From positions 61,692-125,691 of the IMG/VR virus record IMGVR_UViG_3300046169_000120: DNA of 64,000 nucleotides; one strand, 5' to 3'. Each line of letters begins with the position of its first letter. The first letter of the stretch is position 1. Below are positions 30,741 through 39,454 of the stretch, in pieces. A program made the position numbers and the translations under genes. This DNA is from a virus. The notes beneath the pieces were generated by a model. It was not told the DNA's origin and searched no databases. It was given only the letters and a program-made list of their open reading frames with translations.

Positions 30741-31033
30741 ACTACAAAATCTTCGTAGATAAACAATGGCTTATTGTTGTCTTGCATCCCTCGAAATGTA
30801 CCAAGAGTATTGTACTCGAAATGTTCAAGGGCATCAGTCTCGTCAATCTCCCAATCTTCCATCAATGCACGAATAATCTTCTCGACTGAATACACAACTC
30901 GATCATCTGTATCGCTACCAATGATTGCACGATTAAAAGTAGAGCGAGGTTCAAGAACGATTGCTTCTTCATTGTTTTCTGCAATTCGCTCGATCACTTC
31001 GTCACCAAATGATTGTTGATTTTCGTTTGTCAT
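30737..31033 (-). CDS. Conserved phage protein (98 aa)
   Basis: FNRAIIGSDTDDRVVYSVEK, then ALMEDWEIDETDALEHFEYN: the RA+IG....RVVY...K...AL+E.....E.A.E...YN pattern is frequent in phage genomes. Function unknown. Confidence 0.65.
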   Translation of the reverse strand: MTNENQQSFGDEVIERIAENNEEAIVLEPRSTFNRAIIGSDTDDRVVYSVEKIIRALMEDWEIDETDALEHFEYNTLGTFRGMQDNNKPLFIYEDFVV

Positions 31034-31042
31034 GTTGTTATC

Positions 31043-31249
31043 TTATGAAATTACAGAAGTTGTGTCAACACTTAAATTCATACATTCTGATAATGTTGCA
31101 TCTTCTTCCACTTCTTTGATTGAGATGTTGATTCGATCATCATGTTCAGTATCTTCTGTTGGAAGAAAGTTAAATGAACTAATTTCTCCATTTAATAAGC
31201 TGATAATCTCTTCATGCGTTAAACCTAATTGTATGTGATAATTTTTCAT
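31043..31249 (-). CDS. 68-aa protein
   Basis: Start at MKNYHIQLGLTHEEII (31249), just after the upstream stop; a longer frame reaches back into that gene. A strand, a helix, then an acidic beta hairpin. Confidence 0.5.
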   Translation of the reverse strand: MKNYHIQLGLTHEEIISLLNGEISSFNFLPTEDTEHDDRINISIKEVEEDATLSECMNLSVDTTSVIS

Positions 31250-31250
31250 A

Positions 31251-31454
31251 TTATGCGAAATATACTCGCTCAAATGGTCTGTCCGAAACAGGCAGATGTT
31301 GGTTCACGATCTTCTGAAGCAATGCAACTTGCTTGTTCAAATCTTTCCAATCTGATTCTCTGTATTCATCTCGCACATGATCAATCAACATATAATGCTC
31401 CATGCAATCTAACACATTTTGTAGTGCAATTAACTGATTTTCTTTTAACTTCAT
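31251..31454 (-). CDS. 67-aa helical protein
   Basis: MKLKENQLIALQNVLDCMEH then NKQVALLQKIVNQHLPV. First gene after the glycosylase in this operon. Confidence 0.5.
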   Translation of the reverse strand: MKLKENQLIALQNVLDCMEHYMLIDHVRDEYRESDWKDLNKQVALLQKIVNQHLPVSDRPFERVYFA

Positions 31455-31458
31455 AAAT

Positions 31459-32220
31459 TTATCTTTCTAAGCAGTAACTCCAATAACGAGAATTTCTTCT
31501 GTTTTGAACCTTGTTCCAATACATTTCTCTTGCCACATTAGGAGCAACTCCATGCTTGTCGCATCGTACAAGCCATTCGTCTTCCATGCGTTGATAAGCT
31601 TTGAGAGTGTTTGCGTGACCTTTCTTTACATCGTGACCCATGAAACGCAAAAGGTGAACATCAAGACAACAAAGTTGTGCTTCGGTAGGATAACTCAACG
31701 CAAGTGCGTAAGTTGTCTTTGCATTACCTAACCCATAAATTGTTCCAATTAGACGATTGCGACATTCTTGCCATGTCTCGTCATCTTGCTTTTTGAACTG
31801 ATCGGGATTCTCACGAAACTTGGTTGCCAAGTCCCACAATCCACGCTCTCTACGCTCATACAAGCCCACTCTAGCCTTGACGATCATTTGCTTGAGCTTG
31901 TCTTTGGATATAGTCCAAGAAAGATCACTCATGGCAACCTCGTAGCCTCGCACATTACTTTCCCAAGTGGTATGCACACTCATAATGGCGAATACCCAAC
32001 GAGCAAACATTTCGGAATCATCTTGAGGAATCAAGTTTGTCCAATACTCTTGCTCTGCATGAACTGCACCGAGTTTAAGGTTGTTAAAGAAACGATCCAC
32101 ATTCTTGAGAGGATCAACTTCGGGTTTAGTCTCTACTTGCTCGATACGCTCGTTGATTGGAGCGATAGAGTTGGTAAGAAGTAAGATAGAATTATTCAAT
32201 GTGTTTTCTGCAATGTTCAT
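31459..32220 (-). CDS. Second HhH-GPD DNA glycosylase-like protein
   Basis: 253 aa. LIGTIYGLGNAKTTYALALS is the hairpin with Lys, and CCLDVHLLRFMG carries the conserved Asp. A longer helical N-terminus than usual (residues 1-110) precedes it. It resembles the 22117 protein only in the core, so they are distant paralogues or separate acquisitions. Leaderless: TTGACA-N16-CATACT ends 7 nt before the ATG. Confidence 0.7.
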   Translation of the reverse strand: MNIAENTLNNSILLLTNSIAPINERIEQVETKPEVDPLKNVDRFFNNLKLGAVHAEQEYWTNLIPQDDSEMFARWVFAIMSVHTTWESNVRGYEVAMSDLSWTISKDKLKQMIVKARVGLYERRERGLWDLATKFRENPDQFKKQDDETWQECRNRLIGTIYGLGNAKTTYALALSYPTEAQLCCLDVHLLRFMGHDVKKGHANTLKAYQRMEDEWLVRCDKHGVAPNVAREMYWNKVQNRRNSRYWSYCLER

Positions 32221-32320
32221 AATAAGTAGTATGACAGATTAAGTGTTTATGTCAACGATTTTTTTTAAGAAAATTAATTTTGTTATAAATGTTTGATTAT
32301 CAATGTTTTGTGCTATCATT

Positions 32321-32728
32321 TTAAATTTGTGCGAAATCAAATACAACAGGCTTGCCTCTTAACATTCCACAATTTTGTTTGTAAATATCAAGATCAACAC
32401 AACGCTCATCTCCTAGAATCGAATGAATTTTTTTATGCGATTGGTCAGAGAGTTTGGTATTTGCTCGCTCTTGTATGACTATTTGATTGTCGATATAATA
32501 TGGTTTAATGTAAAAATTTTGCAAATCACTTGGCAACTCCGCAAATTCATCGTTGAGGGAATCGGCAATTTTAATTACATAACCTAATTTATTTTTAGAG
32601 TAAACTGATTTGTAACTACCTTCACCGATTTTTAAAAACCCCCGAACGATAATTTGCTGAACGAATTTTTCGATGTGTTTATCGAGTTCCAAGTAAAGAC
32701 TTAACATCTTCGACTTGGTTGCGTTCAT
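32321..32728 (-). CDS. Minimal protein-kinase-like protein
   Basis: 135 aa. FLKIGEGSYKSVYSKN looks like the glycine loop, GYVIKIAD holds the ATP-binding Lys, LDIYKQNCGML is a degenerate catalytic loop, and VVFDFAQI stands where DFG would be. Such reduced kinase folds occur in many phages. The catalytic Asp is present but the loop is atypical, so activity is uncertain. Confidence 0.6.
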   Translation of the reverse strand: MNATKSKMLSLYLELDKHIEKFVQQIIVRGFLKIGEGSYKSVYSKNKLGYVIKIADSLNDEFAELPSDLQNFYIKPYYIDNQIVIQERANTKLSDQSHKKIHSILGDERCVDLDIYKQNCGMLRGKPVVFDFAQI

Positions 32729-32730
32729 TG

Positions 32731-32982
32731 CTATGAGATTGCAATAAGAGTATCGTGGATCATATGACGAGTTTTATAATCGAGAATTCGACCCTCTTCG
32801 TCTTGTGGTAGATCAAGTAACATCTCTTGCATATCTTGACTAAGAACCTCACAAATGCAAGCAATTTTGCGATAGATTCCGATTTCTTTGTACTTTAGAA
32901 TTGCCCATATCGAATCAACTTGTGCATCATTAGCTTGAGCGATAAGATTGAGCAACTTTATATCTTGTGTTTGTATTTCCAT
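32731..32982 (-). CDS. 83-aa protein following rIIB
   Basis: Start at MEIQTQDIKLLN (32982); a longer frame overlaps rIIB. Helical, with DLPQDEEGRILDYKTRHMIH. Unknown function. Confidence 0.5.
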   Translation of the reverse strand: MEIQTQDIKLLNLIAQANDAQVDSIWAILKYKEIGIYRKIACICEVLSQDMQEMLLDLPQDEEGRILDYKTRHMIHDTLIAIS

Positions 32983-32995
32983 AATTTTATTAAAT

Positions 32996-34087
32996 TTATT
33001 GTGCAACTCGATATTGTGATCGTGGAGTATCATCATCTCCAACAAAATCATAACCAAGATTTTCTACTATATCATAAATCTCACCACAACTCAAGTCATA
33101 TCCTTTCATGCGACTTTGAATTTGCTTGAGAGTTGGTTCTTCACCATTCTCATGCTTGTTCTCAATATAATTGCGAATTGCAATCGTTTCCATGTCAGAA
33201 TCTTCTTCTTCATGGCAATCGCAAGATTCGCAATCACCATAACATTCTTCACTCTCACACTCGCCATCATACTCATCTTCGGTAGTTGACCCATAAATAG
33301 GCTTGTTTGCCTCGTAAACAGGTTTGAAGAGTTCGGTACGAGTATCAGTAATATCTGCCACTACCTCGTACTTGCTCACACGCAACTTTTGAAAATCACA
33401 ATCAGTTGGAACACTAACTGCATCAGAAGGATCAAACTTGACAACAAGCAATCTGCCATCGGTACTCGCCCAATCATTTGCATAGTCGTAACTACCAACA
33501 TGAAGACCGAAAGAACAATGATTATTTTTGTTGTCATCAACGCATCTGCGAGCAACCTCGATAGTTGCACCAACTTCATTCAAAATTTGATGTCGTTCGT
33601 TCGTTTCGCCTTGCACAACAATCGTATCTGCATTGCCTGTTTGTGACCAATAATCACCTTGAACACCCTTGTAACCAAGTACCATGCCGTCTTCATCATT
33701 CGGCAATGCTCGATAACTCAAAAAGGTGTACAATTCGTTCACACTATTAGCACTTGGATTGGCTTGCAATCGAGTGATAAAATTCACAAGCGGAGCAGAG
33801 TCCTTCATGCCACTACGAAGCATCTCAATGAGCTTGTCAACTACAACTCCATGTAGTCTATGACCTTTGTAATAAACAACTTCATCCTTAACTTCAATGT
33901 CTCCTTGGATAAAATTTTCAACTGATTTTTTGATGTCAATTAAATCTCCAAGATCATCATATCTTGCATCAAGAATAGCTTTCTTGGCAAGAGTATAGTT
34001 TACATGATCTTTTCTTATTGAGTAAGGCTTACCTTCCCAAAAGATGGTGATTGAATTTTCGCTTAATATGTATGGTACTTTATTCAT
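32996..34087 (-). CDS. rIIB: rIIB-like protein
   Basis: 363 aa from the Met at 34087, set by TTGACA-N17-TATATT 7 nt upstream. The N-terminus LSENSITIFWEGKPYSI and the central region FITRLQANPSANSVNELYTF, LGYKGVQGDYWS, NHCSFGLHVGSYDYANDW and LLVVKFDP match the rIIB family. A Cys/acidic-rich linker follows (about residues 275-305), then a helical tail. It lies directly behind rIIA as in T4-like phages. In T4 the rII pair blocks RexAB exclusion. Confidence 0.85.
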   Translation of the reverse strand: MNKVPYILSENSITIFWEGKPYSIRKDHVNYTLAKKAILDARYDDLGDLIDIKKSVENFIQGDIEVKDEVVYYKGHRLHGVVVDKLIEMLRSGMKDSAPLVNFITRLQANPSANSVNELYTFLSYRALPNDEDGMVLGYKGVQGDYWSQTGNADTIVVQGETNERHQILNEVGATIEVARRCVDDNKNNHCSFGLHVGSYDYANDWASTDGRLLVVKFDPSDAVSVPTDCDFQKLRVSKYEVVADITDTRTELFKPVYEANKPIYGSTTEDEYDGECESEECYGDCESCDCHEEEDSDMETIAIRNYIENKHENGEEPTLKQIQSRMKGYDLSCGEIYDIVENLGYDFVGDDDTPRSQYRVAQ

Positions 34088-34094
34088 TCTATAT

Positions 34095-34123
34095 AATATA
34101 CTTGATTTTGTTTTGTTTGTCAA
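34095..34123 (-). promoter_or_regulatory. Early promoter TTGACA-N17-TATATT, leaderless (rIIB)
   Basis: -35 at 34123-34118 and -10 at 34100-34095, 7 nt before the ATG. It overlaps the stop region of rIIA, so rIIB can be made separately. Confidence 0.7.
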
Positions 34124-36406
34124 TTACTTTTTGTCACAAAGATTGATATAATTGATAATGTCATCGAAAATTTGTTTGTCTACATTGCTATATCTTACAC
34201 TATCTGCAACATGAGCGAGCATTGGATATGATGATTTAATTGCATCAATATCTTGCTTGAATTGCTTGGCAGAGAATCCATTGTCGAGATTAAATTCCAA
34301 CCATTCACTCTTGCCTTGATCTTTCAAAAAAGAAATGTATGCACAAGAAGTAGAGCAATAATCTTCGTTTACAATAATATTAAAATTTTCTTTCGATTGG
34401 CGAAACAAATGATTTTGTGGCAACTTGGACAAATCGAGTTGTTTGTTGTTGAACAATTTGCCAATGTCGTATCTTGCAACACTAATTGCGGAATTGAGTT
34501 CTGCATCTTGTCGAGCCACAACATAATTGTATGCTTTTTTGGCTTGAGCTTTGTTGTCAAGCAGATACTTTTTGTAAGCATCAGACATGAAATCAAAGAA
34601 AGAAATCCATGAACTTTTGTCTAGTTTGCTGACATCTCCACTACGAACACCGAACAATCGAAAAGATTTTTCTTGCGAATTATCTTGTGCAAGTTTGCGA
34701 ATTTTGTTTGCTCGACTGCATATACTTTTAAGATCATATTGTTCATCGTCAATCTTGTAACTTTTGATTGGAACATAAACAAACTTACCATCTATCAATC
34801 CAACTTGGTCATCGCTTTCTTGTAAGGATACAATGTCTTCTTTGACATTTGACCAATAGTCAATGTTTCGCCAATAAGAATTTGAGTCAAGTTTCATCTC
34901 AAACAATGCAATATTAGCACGACTACCTTGACCCTTGCGAACACCAATTTGTGGTTTTTCCTTGTCAACATCAGAAACAAACTTTTTGTGCTTGTCTGCG
35001 ATGCGACCAAAATGCCACTCGTTGTCAATAGTAGATTGACCCATATCAGTTTTTGCGTGAATAAAATACACACTCTCCAATTCTTCATCTTCATTGAACA
35101 ATGTTCTTGCACGAAGATTGTTTCCATGAGTAGATTCAATGTCTTGAATCAAGAAGATAGTGTTTGGTCTGCAACACGCACGATTTGTTTTGCTACTACG
35201 CACACGAAATCCATTGCGAGCATCACTATCAGATACTTTTTCAGTATGAGTGATAAGTAGGTCATCTACCATGCCATACGGACGATCAAATGCAAAAGAA
35301 TTGATGCGAAGACCTTTCCAAGCGAATGAATTCTCAAATGCTCTGCGAAGAGTATCGGGTAATGAATTTACAATTCGTGCGTAATTCGCTTTTGCTTCAA
35401 ACAAATCTTCTGAATCTGCCAACTTTTCTTGTGCGAGTTGCTGAATTTCTTTGACCACTTCGATCATCAGCTTCACAACAAATTTTTGTGTTGGTTTGTT
35501 GTACTCTAATGCCTCACGACTATGATGCAATTTCACACAACCAAGAGGAACACGCAAATAAAAGTTAGGTTCTTCCAAAAGATTTTCGATAACCTTTATC
35601 TGACTTTCATCGGTCACATAATTCTTAACATCAATAGCATTTGAGTCAAGCGGATACGCAACTCTACCCATGATAACATGAGACTTACCATTGTGACGAT
35701 AATAATATGATGAATTTTCGCTTTCAATAAAGAACCAATCATCTTTCTTGCTTTCAAGAAGAATCTTATCTCGCTTGATAAATTTATCATCTGCACCAAG
35801 AAACTTGGGCATATCCTTGTCGGGGAAATGCTTGAAAAATTTCTTGCAACTATCTCGAAAGTTGTCAATGTCTTGTTCGCTAATTGCAACTTGAATTTCT
35901 AAGCCTGTTGGCTCATCGCTTGATTCGCTATGCAACTTGGAAATCTTGGTATCATCATGCTCGTTGACATAGATGTTATAGGAACTTTTTGTTCCACCAT
36001 TGTAAGAAACACAAGTAAAGTTGTCACCATAACTTAATGGAGCAAATTTACCAATACCGAATGCACCGATATAGTTATTGGAGTTGCGTTTGGTACTCTT
36101 GCCATACTTGGAATACAAGCCAAATACATCCTCTTGTGATAGTCCACCTCCAAAGTCACGAACACAAAAGTTCGGGTTCATCTTGCTTGGCAAGGTGATC
36201 TCGACTGACCTCTTGGAATTGGCTTCCAAATTGGCATCAAGAGCGTTGGCACTAATCTCACGAATAACTGCGAGTTGAGTGTTGGAATAATTGTTACGAA
36301 GCAAACTTGCGACATAACGCATATCTTCCGCATCAATCGTGCAATCTACTGAATCAAAGTCGTGTGAAGCGACTACTTTTTTACTTTTGTTTTCTGCAAT
36401 AATCAT
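34124..36406 (-). CDS. rIIA: rIIA-like GHKL ATPase-fold protein
   Basis: 760 aa. The GHKL ATP site is clear: N-box REISANALDA (about residues 45-54), G1 VRDFGGGL, and the lid/G2 YIGAFGIGKFAPLSYG. The rest is a long C-terminal region typical of T4 rIIA-like proteins. Together with rIIB it probably acts at the membrane against host or prophage exclusion. Promoter TTGACA-N17-GATACT lies 48 nt upstream of the ATG. Confidence 0.85.
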   Translation of the reverse strand: MIIAENKSKKVVASHDFDSVDCTIDAEDMRYVASLLRNNYSNTQLAVIREISANALDANLEANSKRSVEITLPSKMNPNFCVRDFGGGLSQEDVFGLYSKYGKSTKRNSNNYIGAFGIGKFAPLSYGDNFTCVSYNGGTKSSYNIYVNEHDDTKISKLHSESSDEPTGLEIQVAISEQDIDNFRDSCKKFFKHFPDKDMPKFLGADDKFIKRDKILLESKKDDWFFIESENSSYYYRHNGKSHVIMGRVAYPLDSNAIDVKNYVTDESQIKVIENLLEEPNFYLRVPLGCVKLHHSREALEYNKPTQKFVVKLMIEVVKEIQQLAQEKLADSEDLFEAKANYARIVNSLPDTLRRAFENSFAWKGLRINSFAFDRPYGMVDDLLITHTEKVSDSDARNGFRVRSSKTNRACCRPNTIFLIQDIESTHGNNLRARTLFNEDEELESVYFIHAKTDMGQSTIDNEWHFGRIADKHKKFVSDVDKEKPQIGVRKGQGSRANIALFEMKLDSNSYWRNIDYWSNVKEDIVSLQESDDQVGLIDGKFVYVPIKSYKIDDEQYDLKSICSRANKIRKLAQDNSQEKSFRLFGVRSGDVSKLDKSSWISFFDFMSDAYKKYLLDNKAQAKKAYNYVVARQDAELNSAISVARYDIGKLFNNKQLDLSKLPQNHLFRQSKENFNIIVNEDYCSTSCAYISFLKDQGKSEWLEFNLDNGFSAKQFKQDIDAIKSSYPMLAHVADSVRYSNVDKQIFDDIINYINLCDKK

Positions 36407-36479
36407 AATTTTTTAGGTTTGTGTTTTTTAAGTAAGAATATAGTATCTCATATATTCGGATTTGTGTCAAGTGTTTTTT

Positions 36480-36638
36480 TTAAATTGGGCAATTTTCTTT
36501 GAGTTGCTCGCACAATCGCTGAAGTTTGTGAAGACAAGTGAGTTCGTAGATCATCATTGATTCCTCTTCTTGAGTGGTAATCGAGAAATTGTTAATGTCT
36601 GAAATTTTTTGTTCGATTAAGTCTATCAATTCGTTCAT
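36480..36638 (-). CDS. 52-aa helical protein
   Basis: MNELIDLIEQKISDINNFSI then CLHKLQRLCEQLKENC. Coiled-coil-like. ATGA overlap with the upstream gene; the rIIA -35 lies just after its stop. Confidence 0.5.
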   Translation of the reverse strand: MNELIDLIEQKISDINNFSITTQEEESMMIYELTCLHKLQRLCEQLKENCPI

Positions 36639-36844
36639 CGTGAACCCCCATTTATGTTGTCAAGCTCATTTTGTTTTGCTTGTTGTTTATAGCTGAATTT
36701 AATTTCTTGTTCAATTAGTTGATTGATTCGACTTACATCTTCAATATTAAAGTCAAAGTGTGCTTCTAATACTTGTGCAATTTCTTCGGTGCAATCATTT
36801 AATGCTTGATTGTGAGATTTATTGTTTCTTGGTTCTATACTCAT
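36635..36844 (-). CDS. 69-aa helical protein
   Basis: DCTEEIAQVLEAHFDFNIED then INQLIEQEIKFSYKQQAKQN. Overlaps neighbours at both ends. Confidence 0.5.
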   Translation of the reverse strand: MSIEPRNNKSHNQALNDCTEEIAQVLEAHFDFNIEDVSRINQLIEQEIKFSYKQQAKQNELDNINGGSR

Positions 36845-37017
36845 AATTCTGTTGATTTAATGGGTTCGCAAATATGTGCGTTGAATACATTTGTTTGTTT
36901 AACTAATTGTTTATACTTTTTCTTGGCATCTTTCAACTCTACAAATGATTCCCAATGATGAGAAAGAATGTGCATTTGTGTGAGTCGTGTACTCCATGCT
37001 ACTATATAAAATTTCAT
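36841..37017 (-). CDS. 58-aa protein
   Basis: MKFYIVAWSTRLTQMHILSH then KDAKKKYKQLVKQTNVF. Strand-helix pattern with basic helix; ATGA coupling. Confidence 0.5.
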   Translation of the reverse strand: MKFYIVAWSTRLTQMHILSHHWESFVELKDAKKKYKQLVKQTNVFNAHICEPIKSTEL

Positions 37018-37020
37018 GTG

Positions 37021-37245
37021 TTATTGTAATCTTCCACCGCCATCAATAACATTACGCAAGCAACTAGATTGTCCCTTGCGAGAAGAAACTGCTTTCGCTT
37101 TATCAAAAGCATCTGAACTTGCGTACTGCACTAAAATTGGTGTGCTTTTATCTAAATAAACCATCATTCCCTTGCGAGGTTGCGAGGCTAACTTCTTTTC
37201 GTGCTTCACAATCGAAGCGTTCATGTCTGCAATAAAATCAATCAT
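37021..37245 (-). CDS. 74-aa protein
   Basis: MIDFIADMNASIVKHEKKLA then KAKAVSSRKGQSSCLRNV. Leaderless: TTGACA-N17-TAGTAT ends 6 nt before the ATG. Confidence 0.55.
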   Translation of the reverse strand: MIDFIADMNASIVKHEKKLASQPRKGMMVYLDKSTPILVQYASSDAFDKAKAVSSRKGQSSCLRNVIDGGGRLQ

Positions 37246-37259
37246 GTCAATATACTAGA

Positions 37260-37673
37260 TTAGTTGTTGGTTGTTGTCAAGCTTTTTTCTGCAAGTTCAT
37301 CTTCTAGATCGTAAATGCCTCTAGGATAATACTTTAGGTTGCATTGTTCTGCAAATTGTTTTGCCAAAGATACAAAACTATCTGACCTATCAAAAGATTC
37401 GTATATATCTGAGTCTTCATACCAAGACTCATAAGTTGAAATCATCAACTCAAAAGTTCCATCGAATCGCAAATCTTTTTCCATCCATTTAGGAGTATCG
37501 TTTCCACCTTTTTCATAAAGATGAACTTGACCCACATGGTCGGGATAAAACTTCATGTGTTTTTTAACAGGTGAATTCATTATCCACCTCTCAAAAATTT
37601 TACAAAGTTCCCGATTCGACTCTTCTGTTTGCTTTGTTCTTCTAAAAAATACTGAATGTGCTTCTCCGCTCAT
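37260..37673 (-). CDS. 137-aa early protein
   Basis: HSVFFRRTKQTEESNRELCK, then WMEKDLRFDGTFELMISTYE. Soluble and acidic. Leaderless: TTGACA-N16-CATAAT ends 7 nt before the ATG. Family not recognised. Confidence 0.55.
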   Translation of the reverse strand: MSGEAHSVFFRRTKQTEESNRELCKIFERWIMNSPVKKHMKFYPDHVGQVHLYEKGGNDTPKWMEKDLRFDGTFELMISTYESWYEDSDIYESFDRSDSFVSLAKQFAEQCNLKYYPRGIYDLEDELAEKSLTTTNN

Positions 37674-37758
37674 TCAAACAATTATGACAGAGAATCAATC
37701 AATGTCAATACTTTTTTTTAAAATAGTTGTAACTCGTTGAGCTACTGCGATTTACATA

Positions 37759-37911
37759 TCACCCAATGCGACTAAACAAAAATTCTAACACTTCTGCCTT
37801 GTTGGGTAAATCCGATTGTTCTATTAATTGAATTAATAATTTTGTTTGATTAGCGACTCCACGATTGTATCCTCGACTATAATATACTTCTTCTGTTGAA
37901 GTGTCATCCAT
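37759..37911 (-). CDS. 50-aa protein
   Basis: STEEVYYSRGYNRGVANQTK then LPNKAEVLEFLFSRIG. Start overlaps the upstream stop (ATGGATGA). Confidence 0.5.
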   Translation of the reverse strand: MDDTSTEEVYYSRGYNRGVANQTKLLIQLIEQSDLPNKAEVLEFLFSRIG

Positions 37912-38131
37912 ATATTATATTATTTAATATTTCACTTTCGTCAATCCAACGATTTGACCAAGGACACATTTTCTCTATTTTGAGTATTTCGATATTCCAA
38001 TGTCGATGTTCAATCATCTCAATTTGAAACTCAAGTGCTTGTTCGGCACTTTCTGCCATATAATAATGTTTATTTAATTGTACGCAATTCCTTCTTCGAT
38101 AAGTTATTCGATACTCAAATTGTCTCTCCAT
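37904..38131 (-). CDS. 75-aa protein
   Basis: MERQFEYRITYRRRNCVQLN then AESAEQALEFQIEMIEHRHW: two strands and an A-E-A helix, a common small phage fold. Confidence 0.5.
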   Translation of the reverse strand: MERQFEYRITYRRRNCVQLNKHYYMAESAEQALEFQIEMIEHRHWNIEILKIEKMCPWSNRWIDESEILNNIIYG

Positions 38132-38134
38132 GCT

Positions 38135-38593
38135 TTATTTTAATCTTTTTGATCGATCTTTATAGTCTTGTAGTAAAAATGATTCGCCATTGATTGATTG
38201 TTTGTTTATTTTGTCTTTATTTTCTCGTATTTCTTTTGGAGTATATCCCCAAAATGTAATGTCCCACAAGACCAATCCCGCAAGTCTACTATCACTAACT
38301 TTTTTGGGTGCATCTATTTCACAATCAATTAAGTCTTTCCATTCTACAAAATCTAAAACTGCACAATCATCTTCATTGCAAATATGTATACAATAAGAAT
38401 CAGCAATATCTTCTATTTTTATTATGTTTTTACCTTCTTTTTTTTGTAAAGAAATTAGTTGATCATATGATCTTTGTAAATTAACAGAAAATAGTTGAAT
38501 TTTATTCTTGGAATAGTCTTGAAGATATTCTTTGAATATTGCGTTGAAAATGTTTTTGTATGATGTTTTGGTAAGAAGTTTTCGTAAGGTCAT
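38135..38593 (-). CDS. DUF6557-like protein
   Basis: 152 aa: TLRKLLTKTSYKNIFNAIFK, DFVEWKDLIDCEIDAPKKVS, LAGLVLWDITFWGYTPKEI. This order matches what I recall of DUF6557, a family of unknown function from bacteria and phages. GTGTA with 9 nt spacing stands before the ATG, so it follows the late-type rule inside an otherwise early region. Confidence 0.6.
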   Translation of the reverse strand: MTLRKLLTKTSYKNIFNAIFKEYLQDYSKNKIQLFSVNLQRSYDQLISLQKKEGKNIIKIEDIADSYCIHICNEDDCAVLDFVEWKDLIDCEIDAPKKVSDSRLAGLVLWDITFWGYTPKEIRENKDKINKQSINGESFLLQDYKDRSKRLK

Positions 38594-38616
38594 ACATATA
38601 TATACACCTTATTTAA

Positions 38617-38805
38617 CTATGGTAATCGCTCGTCACTCCAATAAATATTATCAAATAACACAAGGTCAATACTGCTTGGATACTCGACTTCCACTCCAAC
38701 AGGCTCATGTTCTTGCACAACTTCATCGTTATGTTTGTAAAAAAATTCTTCATGCTCACTTGCACAAACTACATCTACTATATTGTATTCTTTATTTGTC
38801 ATCAT
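38617..38805 (-). CDS. 62-aa acidic protein
   Basis: NKEYNIVDVVCASEHEEFFY then PSSIDLVLFDNIYWSDERLP. Two ATG codons in tandem at the start; overlaps the upstream gene. Confidence 0.5.
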   Translation of the reverse strand: MMTNKEYNIVDVVCASEHEEFFYKHNDEVVQEHEPVGVEVEYPSSIDLVLFDNIYWSDERLP

Positions 38806-39034
38806 TTCTGTCCCAATTTAAATATTTAAATAACCAAGTTGCGAAATCTTTCAAATCATAAATGTATCTACTTGAGTTATCTTGCTTCAACCAAAATGCA
38901 CTTTGTTCGATCAATGTTTCATGTCGATTGCTAATTGTTTCGAGTTGTTCAATGCTCATTTCATCTCCTATATTTTCATACATAAGATTGATAGCATTCA
39001 TTGTGTTTTTTATTTGCTCTTCTTCGTTATACAT
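38792..39034 (-). CDS. 80-aa helical protein
   Basis: Start at MYNEEEQIKNTMNAINLMYE (39034), overlapping the next gene upstream. Helical with an aromatic C-terminus. Confidence 0.5.
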   Translation of the reverse strand: MYNEEEQIKNTMNAINLMYENIGDEMSIEQLETISNRHETLIEQSAFWLKQDNSSRYIYDLKDFATWLFKYLNWDRNDDK

Positions 39035-39173
39035 TTTGTGAAAATAGTTTTTCAATATAAGAATCTAATCCTTCCATTATCTTATTTGCGAGATTTTCTC
39101 TTGCACTTTCGCTTGCAATATTTATTTGAGAGTCTTTTACCTCATCAAGTATTTGTAGTATTATTTCTTTCAT
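39027..39173 (-). CDS. 48-aa helical protein
   Basis: MKEIILQILDEVKDSQINIA then ENLANKIMEGLDSYIEKLF. Starts at 39173; an in-frame ATG two codons earlier is possible. TTGACA-N17-GATACT with the TATGAGATA motif lies just before it. Confidence 0.55.
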   Translation of the reverse strand: MKEIILQILDEVKDSQINIASESARENLANKIMEGLDSYIEKLFSQNV

Positions 39174-39220
39174 GTTCATTAGTATCTCATATATTTGAGA
39201 ATTTGTCAAGAACAATTTTA

Positions 39221-39454
39221 TCAGTTTGTTGTAAAGTCATCATAATCAGCACATTCGGGATCAAAAATTGGAAACAGATAACTAAGTTGATTGCCGTCTG
39301 AATCCTCTTGCATGATCGCTTCATACCTTATTTGACCCGCCACTTCATGCCATAAACCTGCGACCATTGTATTTGCTTTGAATATGGGATGGAATGTTAC
39401 ATCCATGTGATATGCTACAAATTTTTTACTTCTCTCTCCAATGTCCATTGTCAC
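39221..39454 (-). CDS. 77-aa protein
   Basis: DIGERSKKFVAYHMDVTFHP then AMVAGLW-like and FPIFDPECADYDDF segments. Mixed fold; overlaps the upstream gene. Confidence 0.45.
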   Translation of the reverse strand: MTMDIGERSKKFVAYHMDVTFHPIFKANTMVAGLWHEVAGQIRYEAIMQEDSDGNQLSYLFPIFDPECADYDDFTTN

